DNA of 64,000 nt from Bimastos eiseni (lineage: Eukaryota; Annelida; Clitellata; Crassiclitellata; Lumbricidae). Numbering within the stretch: the stretch's first letter is position 1; each line of letters begins with the position of its first letter. Where the stretch lies: the NCBI GenBank assembly GCA_959347315.1, contig OY365810.1:4323467-4387466 (forward strand), given 5' to 3'. Below the pieces are notes generated by a model. It saw only the letters and a list, made by a program, of their open reading frames with translations, did no database searches and was not told the origin of the DNA. Positions 1 to 10,713 of this stretch are shown in pieces. The position numbers and the translations under genes were made by a program.

Positions 1-206
1 ATCTGTTGGACCAATTATGTAGAATGAAGTTACTTAACATGATTGGCTGTGGAGATCGCCTCGGCCAACTTCTCCGCAGGCCTAATCCTAGGTGTGCCAC
101 TGTCTGATTTCCTGGTCATCCTGGAATCACAGGCAGCGAGATCGGATGGATCGTGGGACTCGTCTGGTAACGTGATATGTTCCTTTTATGTGCTCTCCTC
201 TGATCA

Positions 207-367
207 ATGTGGATGGTCCATCGTGGTCTTGATACTTCCGATGCTTCTCCTCTGATCCGGGACCTGGAGCAACAGGACGGCATCAACTCGAAGACCGGAT
301 GGATGCACTGGAAGGCAACGGAAAAGGATTCAATCTGCAGCGAGGATCGTCTAAATTCCATTTCAAG
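207..367 (+). other. possible 3' exon fragment, unassigned
   Basis: An open frame runs across this stretch and ends at a good donor-like sequence (CAAG then GTATGT at 368). An AATAAA lies at 443-448, so this could instead be the tail of a transcript entering from the left. The encoded peptide is polar and I recognise no domain. Related wording (GGTAACC, CGATGGTC) recurs near 2,160 and 3,180, so a repeat is equally likely. Bases 368-630 hold nothing else I can name. Confidence 0.18.
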
Positions 368-629
368 GTATGTAGGTACATGTCAAATTCTGTTTAATTT
401 CTACGCTGCGTTGCTACTATAATTTTTGTGTGCAATTGTTGAAATAAATTACACATCATCTGAATACACCTACTTGATCCTTGCTTTCCTCAGACATTCG
501 CCTAAGCGTTATTAGTCATTAGCCAGAGCCGTCACCAGAACGCCTAAGCATCATCGCATCATTCAAATTTTGAAATCACTCCACTGGCTAAAAATCCCAG
601 AGCGCATTTACTCAAAATACTATCGCTAA

Positions 630-1170
630 CTTACAACTCCATACAATACTCCCAGCCAAAATACGTTCGCGAACTGTTCACCATCCAGCCAACCCGCTCT
701 ACCCGATCGTCATCCTGTCTCACTCTTACTCGACCCCCAGTCACTTCTCATCTGAAGTTCTGCAACCGCGCCATATCCAACGCTGCACCACGTCTCTGGA
801 ACGATCTGCCTCCTGAATTCCGTACATATTCAGCTCCTCCGCGACCACTGCCTGTCGTCCAACATCATCTGGTCCAAGCTCCCCTATCCATCACCTCCTG
901 GCTTTCCATTCTAAACTTAAGTCGTATCTTTTCAAGAATTCTTACCCAGACTCCTTGCTTCATATTCCACCTATCGATCCTCGACCAAAACGACACCCCC
1001 TTAACAGCTACTCTGTCTCCGCTGACCTCCTGGAAACCGGACTGTGCTCTACCACAGACTATCCTTGGGACAACCCCACTAATTTAATGCAGCGCTCGTG
1101 AATAAGCTGGTGCCCTGCGCTTGGCTTTCAAGTGACGCTTTAGAAATTTGGAGATTATGATTACGATTAA
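630..1170 (+). mobile_element. non-LTR retrotransposon (CR1/L2-like) 3' fragment
   Basis: The + strand carries the typical end of a LINE reverse-transcriptase ORF: a basic Ser/Thr-rich stretch, then APRLWNDLPPEFR (about 783-822), then a HSKLKSYLF-type helix (about 906-930). It finishes in a short A/T tail with GATTATGATTACGATTA. Frames are broken between these motifs, so this is a dead 5'-truncated copy. Pieces of the same family recur at 3,577, 4,001, 4,556 and 12,125. The CR1/L2 placement is by resemblance of the WN.LP motif and the tail only. Confidence 0.7.
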
Positions 1171-1179
1171 GCCGAATAT

Positions 1180-1534
1180 CCCATGTTTTTAACTACTCAG
1201 AAGTAGCCGCCTTGACAAATAGTACACAAGCAAATAGTAACAAAAAATACAAAAGGGTAACCGTTCTCGGTAGTGTGCGCCCTCGAATTCCTTTTACGAT
1301 GAATCCTGCAACAATCCTCCTATCCAGCTTGCGAGTCGAACTTAAAAACGAACTAAAACAAGCTTCTCTCTTTCACACACTCCTTTGGGCAAGGTTTCCT
1401 CCAACCTAAAAGCGAAATCACTTATCCAAATATCAAACTTAGCTGCGATTCTTCCAAACTTCCAAGTGATTTTTTTGTTTAATTGTGACCAGCACAGAAA
1501 ATTCACATTCACAAAGATATGATTTTGCAAAATA
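1180..1534. other. no gene recognised
   Basis: AT-rich sequence with only short chance frames. Nothing here could be assigned. Confidence 0.4.
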
Positions 1535-1867
1535 TTAAATAATATTGAAATATGGTTCTTCGGGATATTGATATGAAGCTTGTAACCAAAATTTCATGAA
1601 GCTCAATCTTGGATGCAACATCTTCAATGTAGTATCACTTGTCAGTTCAATGATTTGGTTTAATTCCAATTTTGGTGAATTTAATGAGCCAACGTTTTCA
1701 AGAAAAGGAAACTTCTGAACATTCGGGTCAGCAAAGTAGAAGTTAAATCTATCCAACAGTGATTGAATATAATAATGTCCAGAAATTAAATTCACCAGTC
1801 TTCGCTTATTGATTTGAGCATTTTCTTGTTTCTCCGTGAATTCTTGCCATGGAACAAACATCTCCAA
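1535..1867 (-). pseudogene. hAT-like (ZBED5/GTF2IRD2-type) transposase fragment
   Basis: This 110-codon minus-strand frame reads like the C-terminal part of the domesticated or decayed hAT transposases of the ZBED5/FAM200/GTF2IRD2 group. Visible marks are the motif QIIELTSDTTLK (residues about 69-80), followed by a FW......YP.EP block that usually precedes the dimerisation helix. The catalytic N-terminal parts are absent upstream on this strand, so it is a fragment. The start shown is simply the first ATG; the true coding sequence would have begun much earlier. Assignment rests on recognition of the motif, not on a search. Confidence 0.55.
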
Positions 1868-1936
1868 ATAAGCTGTTCAAAAATGTTAGCCAAGTAGGCT
1901 AAGCCAAAGTAGCAGCCTAAATGTTAGGTTCCTGCT

Positions 1937-1980
1937 CGCGGACCACCCGGCTGATGGCCACTGACCACGGGTGGTCCGCG
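1937..1980. repeat. perfect 13-bp hairpin with 18-nt loop
   Basis: CGCGGACCACCCG at 1,937-1,949 is the exact reverse complement of 1,968-1,980. A related GGACCAC piece occurs near 3,430. It could be a terminal foldback of a DNA transposon, perhaps linked to the hAT fragment just to the left. No second terminus was found. Confidence 0.7.
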
Positions 1981-2323
1981 GACCACATGTTGAGCACCTC
2001 TGATCTAGACCATCAATTAACCAATGCATTGGAAGAAGGTGGATTCGGGGCTGTAAGTATTAAGTTCTTGTTGTTTCAGATTTTCCTGATGTGATCGGTG
2101 GCGTGGAGCAGCAAAATGCCGTGGCACTGACGACGACGACAACGTGAAGACCAGCGATGATCGTATGGATCCATTGGTAACCCGTGATCACGGGTTGTAA
2201 GTTCGCAGTAGCATTATTGCTATTGCGTCATTCTTTCTTTATTTAATTATTCTCTATAATATCTTTTAGTGTTTTAATATAGTTTATATTGTTACTCTCT
2301 TTTTCATTGCTCTGTTACTAATT

Positions 2324-2699
2324 AAAATGGGAAGGGGCAATGTAAATGAAACTAACCAAAATGGGAAGGGGAAATATAAATGAAACTAACCAAAATGAGA
2401 AGGGGAAATATAAATGAAACTAACCAAAAGAAGAAGGGGAAATATAAATGAAACTAACCAAAATGGGAAAGGGAAATATAAATGAAACTAACCAAAATGA
2501 GTAAGGGAAATAGAAATGAAAATAGCCAAAATGGGGAAGAGACAATATAAATGAAACTAGCCAAAATGGGAAGGGACAATATAAATGAAACTAGCCAAAA
2601 TGGGAAGGGACAATATAAATGAAACTAGCCAAAATGGGAAGGGACAATATAAATGAAACTAGACAAAACGGGAAGGGGCAATATAAATTAAACTAGCCA
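2324..2699 (+). repeat. 34-bp minisatellite, about 11 copies
   Basis: Tandem units of about 34 bp begin AAAATGGGAAGGGG and end TGAAACTAACC or TGAAACTAGCC. The left half uses AACC and the right half AGCC, so the array shows two sub-blocks. No coding frame is carried through. Confidence 0.9.
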
Positions 2700-3576
2700 C
2701 AAATTTATTGTGTGGAATAATTGTATAGAGTATGTCGATTTTATTGTATCGATTATCGTTTTTATTGTATAGATTGTCTTTTTACTGTATTAATTGTATC
2801 GATTTTGTCGTTTTTATTGCATAGACCATGTTAAGAACATTCTGGTTAATTTCTCGAAATGACATTTTATCCACATTACTTGTAACCAAGATGGGGGAAG
2901 GGAGCACACCCAATTCCGCTGCGTCGGCATTGGGAAAAGCGTACCCCCATTCACCCTACATGGGTTTTATGGTTGGGTAGCCGGCCGCCAGCTCAATCCG
3001 TCTTGGACCTCTGTTCATAATAATATCGTTGACTCATTACTGTGTTTTGTTCGTATTAATTTTGAAATTTCCATTGCGCCCGAGGTCAACATCGCAGGCT
3101 TAATTGATGGATGGTGTATAGTCTGTTCCTGGTCTAGATGCACTACGAGCAAGGTGCATGGTGCATGGATGGTCCTGGTAACCGACGATGGTCTTAGTAA
3201 CAAATGACGGTCCTGTGATTGTCCTGGTAACAAGCGATGGTTCCGGCAATACTCAACTAGGTTACAAATTTCGTGGACAGAAAATTGACCGTACTAGGCT
3301 TGGTAAAGAGGCAACTCTGTCTCATTGCCAACTTGCTAAGTCTGCACAGCAACTGTTTAACATTAATGGTTTCTCTAGGGAGCCTCGTCTGGTGAACCCA
3401 CGAATGGTGGCCAGCCACGGGTCGCTTGTGGACCACGATGCAAATAAGCTTATGTCATATAATCAGAGCCATGGTATGGCATTGTTTACTTATCACTGAC
3501 ATTCAAGGAACGCCGCTCCTATTACTGGAGGCACTATCCCCCTTCAGCACATGCAAATGTACCATGTACAAACAAT
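2700..3576. other. no gene recognised
   Basis: AT-rich repeats of TTTATTGTAT type lie at 2,700-2,830. After that comes unassigned sequence with several imperfect GGTCCTGGTAAC copies near 3,170-3,240. The open frames here are short and unlike any family I know. Confidence 0.4.
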
Positions 3577-3668
3577 CCATCCACCCTCAAATCTTCTACC
3601 AAAGCGACATCCCTCTTAACAGCTACTCTGAAAACCCTCTGTTGTCTGGAAACCGGACTCTGCCCTCT
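3577..3668 (+). mobile_element. LINE fragment, same family as 630-1170
   Basis: The stretch CCTCTTAACAGCTACTCTG followed by TGGAAACCGGACT matches positions about 985-1,045 of the first LINE copy in the same orientation. It is a short detached 3' piece. Confidence 0.55.
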
Positions 3669-3784
3669 GTTGGATCTTATCGCGCCGCCAAGCGAGTCAG
3701 CGATGGATTAATGCGGAGCATCCAATCGTAATTAGACAGCACTGGTCGGGTACGGATGGGCCTACTGATGTAATGTAAAGTTTT

Positions 3785-3968
3785 GTAGCTGGGGTACCCG
3801 GCGATCGCCCTGTTTGAGACATGTTTATGGCCCTGTATAGAAGGAAGACAGCGGCCGCGGGGTTCGCCAACCCCTCTACTGGGTGGCCGAGGTGTTCCCC
3901 GAGCGAACGGCGAAGGTTTCGAGTGATTAGCTGTAAAAGTGTGCAAATGCATAAACGGACAGAGAATA
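3785..3968 (-). mobile_element. Helitron-like non-autonomous fragment
   Basis: Shares the GC-rich block CGGCCGCGGGGTTC...CCCCTC...GTGTTCCCCGAGCGAA...GGTTTCGAGTGATTAGCTG with the fuller elements at 5,057, 56,650 and 59,230. The 3' end is present but altered (TAGCTGGGGTACCCGGCG). The 5' end is missing. Confidence 0.55.
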
Positions 3969-4000
3969 GATACTGATGCGTACAGAGTGTTATCACAAAC

Positions 4001-4180
4001 TTACAACTCCATAAATTATTCCCGGCCGAAGTGTCTTCGCGAACTCTTCACCATCCAGCTAACTCGCTCTACCCTATCGTCCTCTTGCTTCACCTTCACT
4101 CAACCCCCGATTACATCTCATCTAAAGTTCTCCAACCGCGCCGCACCTCGTCTCTGAAACGACCTTCCTCCTGATGCTAA
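4001..4180 (+). mobile_element. LINE fragment, same family as 630-1170
   Basis: Begins TTACAACTCCATA and follows positions 632-815 of the first copy nearly base for base. It stops before the WN.LP motif. Frames are broken. Confidence 0.6.
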
Positions 4181-4555
4181 TGATTAGGCCTACTTAAAAA
4201 TAAAAAATTGAAAAAAGGGATATTGAATAATCGAGAAGTTTAATCATTAAACTTCAAAGAAGAAGCAATTGCAAACTTGTTAAATTCAAAGTTGAAAGCG
4301 AATAACTTTTGAAACATTTTGAGTTGTTAACTTAAAACTTAGGCTGTGGTATACTTTAATCAACCACAAGAATATTCATTCTGCATAAAAGCCATTCACG
4401 ACTTGAAAAAATAACGTGAATGTGTGTGTTCAGGTTTACACGTTTAATGTTTTGTGCAAAGCAGTAGTTGAGGTATATGAAAGAGTGCCTAGGGCCTACG
4501 ACGACCTTAAAACGACCCTGGGCCTAGGCACAGTTGAACCGAGATGGGTGTTTGT

Positions 4556-4605
4556 TGCCAAGCGCAGGGCACCAGCTTTTTCTTGAGCGCTGCTTCAAAT
4601 CAATG
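4556..4605 (-). mobile_element. LINE 3'-tail fragment
   Basis: The reverse complement reads GCGCTCAAGAAAAAGCTGGT followed by GCCCTGCGCTTGGC. This matches the untranslated tail at about 1,093-1,128. The flanks (4,181-5,056) hold nothing else I can identify. Confidence 0.45.
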
Positions 4606-5056
4606 TGATGTATATGTAAAGAAAGATAGTACTAGCAGACCTTATGCCAGCCCAGGGTATGAAGAGTTTGTCTCATCATAAACGTTGCCTTATCCGTCAG
4701 TCATTGTTCTTGTGCCACATCGCACTCATATTATTTGCACTCTGGGTGCGGGTCTTCTTAAAATATGTCGGCGATCTTTTGTTGGTCGCTTATTTGATGG
4801 TGCGCCGAAATTAACAACTGCTTATAATTTTTAGAGACTACTTTATAATGACAGACCTAGAGTAGTCTCTTGATTCCGATTGGTAGTTTGTGTAGGCTGT
4901 AGGCCATCACTGGCGCGCGGTGTCGCCATCCTCTCTGAGTGCACCCTGTTTGTCTCACCTGCTGACTGCGAACTGGTTAGTTTAACTAACAATCAAGTTT
5001 AATAGAACAAAAGCACTAACAATTGCCATATTTAGGAAAACATAATAATAAAATTA

Positions 5057-5599
5057 CTAGCTGGAGAACCCGGTGTTGCACGGGTGGAGACAGGTTTTTG
5101 GCCGTGGAAAGCAGGAACACGGTGGCCGCGGGGTTCACCAACCCCTCTACTGGGTGTCCCAGGTGTTCCCTGAGCGAATGGCGAAGATTTCGAGTGAATA
5201 GCTGCAAAAATGTGGAAATGGATAAACGGGATTGTGTATATATATATATTGATGTATACAAAATACATACCCACCTGACCGACTGTGCAAATGATTGCCA
5301 ACTCTATACCTGCTACCTGTAGATATCACATGCACATGGACAGCATTCGTAGGTCGGGGACCAACGTGTGTCGCTTCTGGCGACTGAAAAGGAAACTCTC
5401 CTTGAGGGGGTCCTGAAACAGGTTTTTGGCCCTGGAGACATGGAAGATGACATGAGCGGGGTTCATGAACCCTCTCGACTGCGTGTCAGGCCCAGGTGTT
5501 GCCCGAGCCAATGGTGAAGGTTTCGAGTGAATAGCTCTGAAACTGTGCAAATGCAGAGAGACAGACAGACAGACAGAATTTTCTCTTTATTTATATAGA
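5057..5599 (-). mobile_element. Helitron-like non-autonomous element
   Basis: Read on the minus strand it starts ATCTATATAAATAAAG (5' TC next to A) and ends in CTAG followed by T, with a GC hairpin (CCCG...CGGG) about 10 nt before the end. These are the classic Helitron terminal features. A module of about 140 bp (CAGGTTTTTGGCC to TGTGCAAATG) occurs twice inside, at about 5,090-5,225 and 5,418-5,560, which implies internal duplication or nested insertion. It has no Rep/helicase coding capacity, so it would depend on a partner. A (CAGA)n tract lies near its 5' end. Confidence 0.6.
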
Positions 5600-6466
5600 T
5601 GGAAAACAATGTGCAAATAATTATTTAAGAGAAACTAATGCTCCGGCTGAAAACTCTACCATGTAAAATTTAAACTTCCAAATTGTAAAGGTCTCTGGAT
5701 ATGTAAAAAAATTAATTACAGCCAGATTAAAGTCCGACTAAATACAGAAAGTGCTGAAGATTAATTTATACAGATCATCATTCAATTGCACTTTATTGGA
5801 CATCCCAATAAAGCAGAATAAATGACAATCATTGCAAATCTTACAACTGTTATCTGATCATTCAGGAAACCCAATTACGGATCGGAAGGTCTCGCTGATT
5901 AGGCCACCTAGAGATGTTCAAATTCCAATAAACAATAGCACCGGTCATACAATGTAGTTGGTTTTAAAACTACTACAAGTAGCCTATGTATGAAAAGCAA
6001 TTTTTTACAAAACATGAACTAAAAGCTTAACTAAACCTAAGTAATAACATAGCAACAATAGTCACTTTTACTGATGTAACAACTCATGCTCTAGGATAAG
6101 AGAATAAAAAGCTCCTGTATGTTGTTACTCCATAGAATTTATAAACAGGAAACGTGGATAGGTTTACCAGTCTGGTGTCTCGTGTGACTATCGGAAGTGG
6201 CACTTCTTCCCAACACCTGACCATCATTAAATGCAATCAGAATCTGTAGACCTGAAAAAAACCCAACGCAATTCAAGTCGATTGAGTGACTGACAAAGCT
6301 ACAGAGGGTTCTGCACTGTCTCCCACCCCCATGGATTAAAACTACACGAACATAGTTGGAAGTACGGGGCACAGGTTGGCACGATACAAACAGTAAAACA
6401 CAGACAGACAGACAGACAAACAGACACACAGACACAGACGGACACATATAGACATACATACATGTA
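5600..6466. other. no gene recognised
   Basis: AT-rich sequence with a (CAGA)n-type tract at about 6,400-6,450 directly left of the mariner insertion. The minus-strand 106-codon frame covering that tract is low complexity and was not accepted as a gene. Confidence 0.4.
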
Positions 6467-7848
6467 CACGGTGATTCATTAAAAAACGTACCCCTAGATA
6501 TTTAATTGTAACTCCGTCAAATATCGGTTTATGTCAAAAAAATTTTAAGTGAACATAGAGGAATCAGTTCTGAATAGGAAGAAAGTTACAGTTTATGTTC
6601 AAATTGACCCCCTCGGGCAGTAACACACGCGCGAAGACGCCTACGCCACTGCCTGACTGACTCATCAATGATGCGCTGACCCATTTCATCCCATACCTCC
6701 ACAATTCGGTGACGCAACTCGTCGACATCATGTATTCGATTTCTGTAGACTTTTTCCTGCATGACGCTCCATATCTTATAGTCCACTGGATTCAAATCAG
6801 GGCTATTAGGTGGCCAGTAATTAGGCGGGATGAAATCAGGTGTTTCAGTTTCGAGTAACGCAACTGTCTCCCGAGCTCTGTGCGCAGGAGCGCTATCCTG
6901 CTGGAAGATGAAATACTCCGTTATCTCACGAATGTCAGGCAAGAGACCCTGCATTAGTAGAACATCTCTGTAATATTGTCCATTAATCTTAACACCTGGT
7001 TCGATGAAATGGATGTTCGTACGACCGAGTGCAGATACCCCGACAGATACCATAAGGGACTTGCTGAAAGTTGGTCGAGTCCGCAAAAGACGATTTGCTG
7101 GAACGTCTCTCTTCCTTGTACCGGCTGAGACATAAATACGATCATTCTGACTGTTACTGGGTGCTGCCACAGTAAACAATTTCTCATCAGTAAACCAAAT
7201 GAAATTCACTAAGCTTGCAGGATACAACCTCAGTAGCTGACGGGAACGTGTCAATCTTGCTTGCTTGTTGGCTGCTGTGAGTTCTTGAGCGTGTCGTTTC
7301 TTTAAACATCGCAAATGTAAATCATTCTTGACAATTCTCCAAACTGATGTCTGACTGATTCCTATTTCTCGAGCAATTTGTCTCTGTGTGCGATGCGTTT
7401 GCGGCATATCTTCCTGGCTGAGCACCAGCGATTCAACCTTTTCAGCATTGTCGGTTGTTGCTGCCGTACGCGGGCGGCCGCTGCCTGGTCGACGATGGAA
7501 AGACCCAGTTTTGTCGATCTTTGAAAGTAACGCATTTAATCCACCAAGAGTCCACTCTTTATCAGGAAATTTCTTTAGAGAACGTTTTGCACTGTACTTT
7601 TTATTCTTTCGTAAGAATGTAACAAATTGTTTATCCTCTTCGGTAAACACCATTTTTTCGCGATATTTTCGTGACGTCATTAGTTTCGTCAATCGCGTTA
7701 CGTCATTTTAGCTTGGTGTGTCAAATGATTTATGTAGCACTTGAATAGAATATCAAGCATCATTATTCTGAAATTTCATAAAAATTAATGGTCATTTACC
7801 TGAGTTATGCTAACCTATGTAAGGTACGTTTTTTAATGAATCACCGTG
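6467..7848 (-). mobile_element. intact Tc1/mariner element (DD37D)
   Basis: The element is 1,382 bp with perfect 26-bp terminal inverted repeats: CACGGTGATTCATTAAAAAA at the left end, mirrored at 7,823-7,848. It is flanked by TA on both sides (6,465-6,466 and 7,849-7,850), the target duplication of the superfamily. It contains one uninterrupted transposase gene. Perfect ends plus an open gene point to recent insertion. Confidence 0.95.
6586..7692 (-). CDS. Tc1/mariner transposase, complete
   Basis: A 368-residue nuclear transposase that would bind the flanking inverted repeats and cut and paste the element at TA. The N-terminal third carries paired helix-turn-helix DNA-binding regions (residues about 15-60 and 100-140), joined by a GRPR-type basic linker (GSGRPRTA, about 70-77). 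The DDE/D catalytic core shows WFTDEK (first Asp), FQQDSAPAH (second Asp) and NSPDLNPVDYKIW (third Asp). There are 37 residues between the second and third Asp, hence DD37D. The length matches intact family members and no stop or frameshift is present. The ATG at 7,692 was taken; a Met at residue 15 (MVFTEEDK) is an equally plausible start. All three catalytic residues are present, so activity is possible but unproven. Confidence 0.95.
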   Translation of the reverse strand: MTKLMTSRKYREKMVFTEEDKQFVTFLRKNKKYSAKRSLKKFPDKEWTLGGLNALLSKIDKTGSFHRRPGSGRPRTAATTDNAEKVESLVLSQEDMPQTHRTQRQIAREIGISQTSVWRIVKNDLHLRCLKKRHAQELTAANKQARLTRSRQLLRLYPASLVNFIWFTDEKLFTVAAPSNSQNDRIYVSAGTRKRDVPANRLLRTRPTFSKSLMVSVGVSALGRTNIHFIEPGVKINGQYYRDVLLMQGLLPDIREITEYFIFQQDSAPAHRARETVALLETETPDFIPPNYWPPNSPDLNPVDYKIWSVMQEKVYRNRIHDVDELRHRIVEVWDEMGQRIIDESVRQWRRRLRACVTARGGQFEHKL

Positions 7849-7852
7849 TATA

Positions 7853-7985
7853 CCCGTGATCTCGTTTGAGAGGGGAGACGCCAATGAGAGGGGTAAGAAA
7901 TGTATAGGTGGGTCAAACATATAACGCGTCCCCTCTCTGTAAAAGGTGAGGGGGACTTGTCCCCTCGAACCTCGGGATCACCGCC
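7853..7985 (+). repeat. left arm of an inverted repeat
   Basis: CGTGATCTCGTTTGAGAGG and CCCCTCTCTGTAAAAGGTGA recur as reverse complement at about 8,545-8,655. The spacer is about 560 bp. The mariner element sits directly against this arm. Confidence 0.65.
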
Positions 7986-8519
7986 TCTGTGTATAACATC
8001 CACCAGCCCAGGAGGAAATGGAACTTCACGAGCTGAGCAGTTTGGTGGGAATTGTTTGATCCCAAAATTTTCAAGTGAGTATATCATTCTACCTCTGAAA
8101 TCTCTCTTACCTGGCATAACTGTGCAGTGGGATTCTGTCAGAGTATTTCTGTTACTTAGATTACACCCAGCCAACAACAACAAACAAAATGAAATTTGCA
8201 CGGCCAATGCACGATAGAGCAGCCATAAAGACCTTGTATGAAGTGATCCTTGCATGGATTGCAGGTGTGAGCACGCTTGAGGTTTTGCCCATTAACTATC
8301 TGCTTGTACATTACATAATCTGTTCTCATGTGCAACCTGTATAACGACATTCATGCACGGTTAGTGTAACGGTAGGCATGCTCAACTGTCAATCAGATCT
8401 CTACCAGAGAAGAAACATGTCTCAAAATTGTGTTGTCTCTGTTGTTAAAGGATTGATTGTACATTGTAAAGGTCAGACTGTTGATAGATGTTTTTTCATT
8501 AAATAGTGTTGCTTTCAGG

Positions 8520-8660
8520 GGCGTCGATCCGGGGGGTCTAGGGGAACAATTCCCCCACCTTTTACAGAGAGGGGACACATAATATGTGTGTCCCCCACAT
8601 TTTTTAACCCTTTCATTGAGTGACCCCCACCTCTCAAACGAGATCACTGCCTCTGGTTGC
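8520..8660 (-). repeat. right arm of an inverted repeat
   Basis: Mirror of the arm at 7,853-7,985 (CCCCCACCTTTTACAGAGAG and CTCTCAAACGAGATCACTG). The two arms and the spacer may be a foldback element. The spacer has only small frames and no recognisable product. Confidence 0.6.
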
Positions 8661-9069
8661 TTTATTAGTAAAGGCATAATGAAAGGTTCTTATAAGGCGC
8701 TATATAAATATCCGGAGACATACATACATTATAGTAGATGCTGGAAAACGGGTTTTTTTGAATGATGTTTTTTGAGCAGTTTTTCTGTGGATTATTTTAC
8801 ATTTTGCCTAAATTAGTGGACTAATTACACTGCTATGCTTTTGTCTATTCTTTTTGCAAGACTAGTTCTCTTAATGTTTTCTACACTTTAAAATCAGACT
8901 GCATTGGTTTCCGACTTACTTTTAGCTTGCTGTCATAGTTATAGCGTTAGGCAACTTCCTCCTGTATTTTTACTGTAATTTAACGGTTACTGCGAAGGGT
9001 CTTTGAGCAAGTTCTCCCTTCACAGATTTTCTGTGCCATTGTTTGATGTATTGTATTTAGATGATGGCA
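8661..9069. other. no gene recognised
   Basis: Starts with AAGGCGCTATATAAATAT at about 8,694. This wording also occurs at 47,130, 50,725, 51,960 and 59,085 and resembles a retroposon tail. The remainder is AT-rich and unassigned. Confidence 0.35.
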
Positions 9070-9175
9070 CTTAACTAAATGCACAATAATAAATAATAAT
9101 ATTAATAATAGTGAACAAAACTGATAATAATAATAGTAATTAATAATAATAATAGTAATAATAATAATAGTTACT
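9070..9175. repeat. AAT/ATT microsatellite
   Basis: Imperfect runs of AATAAT with TAGTAAT interruptions. Confidence 0.85.
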
Positions 9176-9460
9176 GAATGAAAATCTTTAAAAGTAATTT
9201 GTTGGCTATTGTCTTGCAAAGGATTGTTCTTGGTCTTCTCCGGATGAACGTTGCACCTACTGCCATTGAACAGATGCTGAGGTCGATGACTGCATCTGCC
9301 CAGAAGTCATCTGCTGCTCCGCATCAGTCGTTGTCTGCCTCCTCTCCATTTCGTGCAGGAAACTAGACTAGTGATGATTTACGTTGAACTGCCTGCCATT
9401 TGTGTTATGTACCAGCCGTAAATAAAGATTTTCTACTTGTTTCTCTTTGAATTTTATAAT

Positions 9461-9683
9461 ATTATTCATATTGTTTATTGAATTACCACACAGGGCCTAC
9501 CGAGGGAGGGGCCAGCTGGGCCATGGCCCAGGGCGCAAATGTGGGTAAGGCGCTAATTTCAAATAATGAAATATTATTCATATTGTTTATTGAATTACCG
9601 CACAGTGCCTACCGAGGGAGGGGCCAGCTGGGCCGTGGCCCAGGGCGTCAATTTGGGAAGGGCGCAAATTTCAGGATAGAATA
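9461..9683 (+). repeat. 112-bp direct duplication, two copies
   Basis: ATTATTCATATTGTTTATTG starts at 9,461 and again at 9,573. Both copies continue through CCTACCGAGGGAGGGGCCAG. Differences between copies are few, so the duplication is fairly young. An AATAAA at about 9,420 precedes it. Confidence 0.9.
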
Positions 9684-10261
9684 ACTTATTATTCAATAAA
9701 ATGCACTATTTTCAAAATGTGGGGCAGCAATTGATGCTAGGCACATGGCGCAATTATAGCTCGGTATGGCCTTGTTACCGCATAGCATACCAGGGCTGCA
9801 AACCTGTTAGTTTTTTGGTTATTTAGTTTTTTACAAAAAGCCAAAAGATATGAAAAATGGCAATTTTTTGTTTTTTTGGTTTAAAACATTTAAAAAAAAA
9901 TTCAATTTACTAATTATTATTATATTACTAATTGTGTGTTATTCAGTCCGAAATCTAGCTAAATTAATTATAAAAACGAGTTGGAGGTCATATTCAATCT
10001 GTGTATGATACTTTTTATAATAAATCTGTTGTGACAAAACCCAAAGGAAAACTATAAACCATAAAACCCAAAAACAAAACTTTTGATTTAAATTTTTTTG
10101 GGTTTTTGCACCCCTGTAACTTACAGATCAAATAATGACAGTAACGCTGATATAGCATTCCAAGTGCTCACATCAAAATAGCAAACGAGAAGCAGGACAT
10201 TATGTGAATCAGCGAAGATGAGCGATTTAACTATAAATATTTCTGATTCTGCAAAAAACAG
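9684..10261. other. no gene recognised
   Basis: T-rich and A-rich tracts (about 9,800-10,110) that are nearly self-complementary in composition. No gene or classifiable element. Confidence 0.35.
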
Positions 10262-10385
10262 GTTTAAAGATTGAAATAAAGTGATAATTCCAAACATTGT
10301 AATGTGTTTGTTTTGTGAATTTGCAAATTTAAGAATCTTTAAGTGGAATCCAGAATTATATTGTCCTAGCAAATAGTTCGTTTAG
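10262..10385 (+). repeat. intron remnant shared with 56,100-56,235
   Basis: GTTTAAAGATTGAAATAAAG through TTGTCCTAGCAAATAGTTCG matches 56,103-56,230 in the same orientation. Here it runs directly into an NHL pseudogene; at 56 kb it does not. It is therefore best read as the intron lead-in of one ancestral NHL exon, duplicated with the gene. Confidence 0.65.
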
Positions 10386-10390
10386 TAAAC

Positions 10391-10713
10391 CTGCAATTAG
10401 ACGCATATGTGGATGCAGATGGAAAAATTATAAAGTCTTTCGGTGGAGAACCTGGATCTACCGTCAGACAAATATTTCGTCCAATATATATGGCCATTGA
10501 TGGAAATGGAAAAGTCATGGTCACTGATCAAGGGAATGGTCGGGTTTTGTTGTTGGACTCATATTTAGAATTTAAGAGATAAATTATTTCAAGCGAAAAG
10601 TAGCCTACGGATTACGAGAACCAGAGTTGATACTTCTTGACGAATCAAATTGTCCACTGTTTTTGGCTGATAATTGGAACGAAGGAGAAATTTTTGTTTT
10701 CAAATTTAAATAA
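10391..10713 (+). pseudogene. NHL-propeller gene, 3' end, decayed
   Basis: The + frame encodes the last two to three blades of an NHL beta-propeller: DADGKIIKSFGG, then GKVMVTDQGNGRVLLLDS, then the closing blade ending EIFVFKFK and a stop at 10,711. It aligns in order with the C-terminal part of the NHL exon at 45,506-46,375 (for example FVMVADRNNHRVLLLDT). It is broken by an in-frame TAA at 10,580-10,582 and by a frame change near 10,601. The 5' blades are absent. This looks like the tail of a gene copy upstream of locus A, dead by truncation and frameshift. Confidence 0.8.

Noticed and set aside
8358..8410. tRNA-like words (GGTTAGTGTAACGGTAGGCA)
   Set aside because: Resembles a box A, but no box B or cloverleaf can be drawn.
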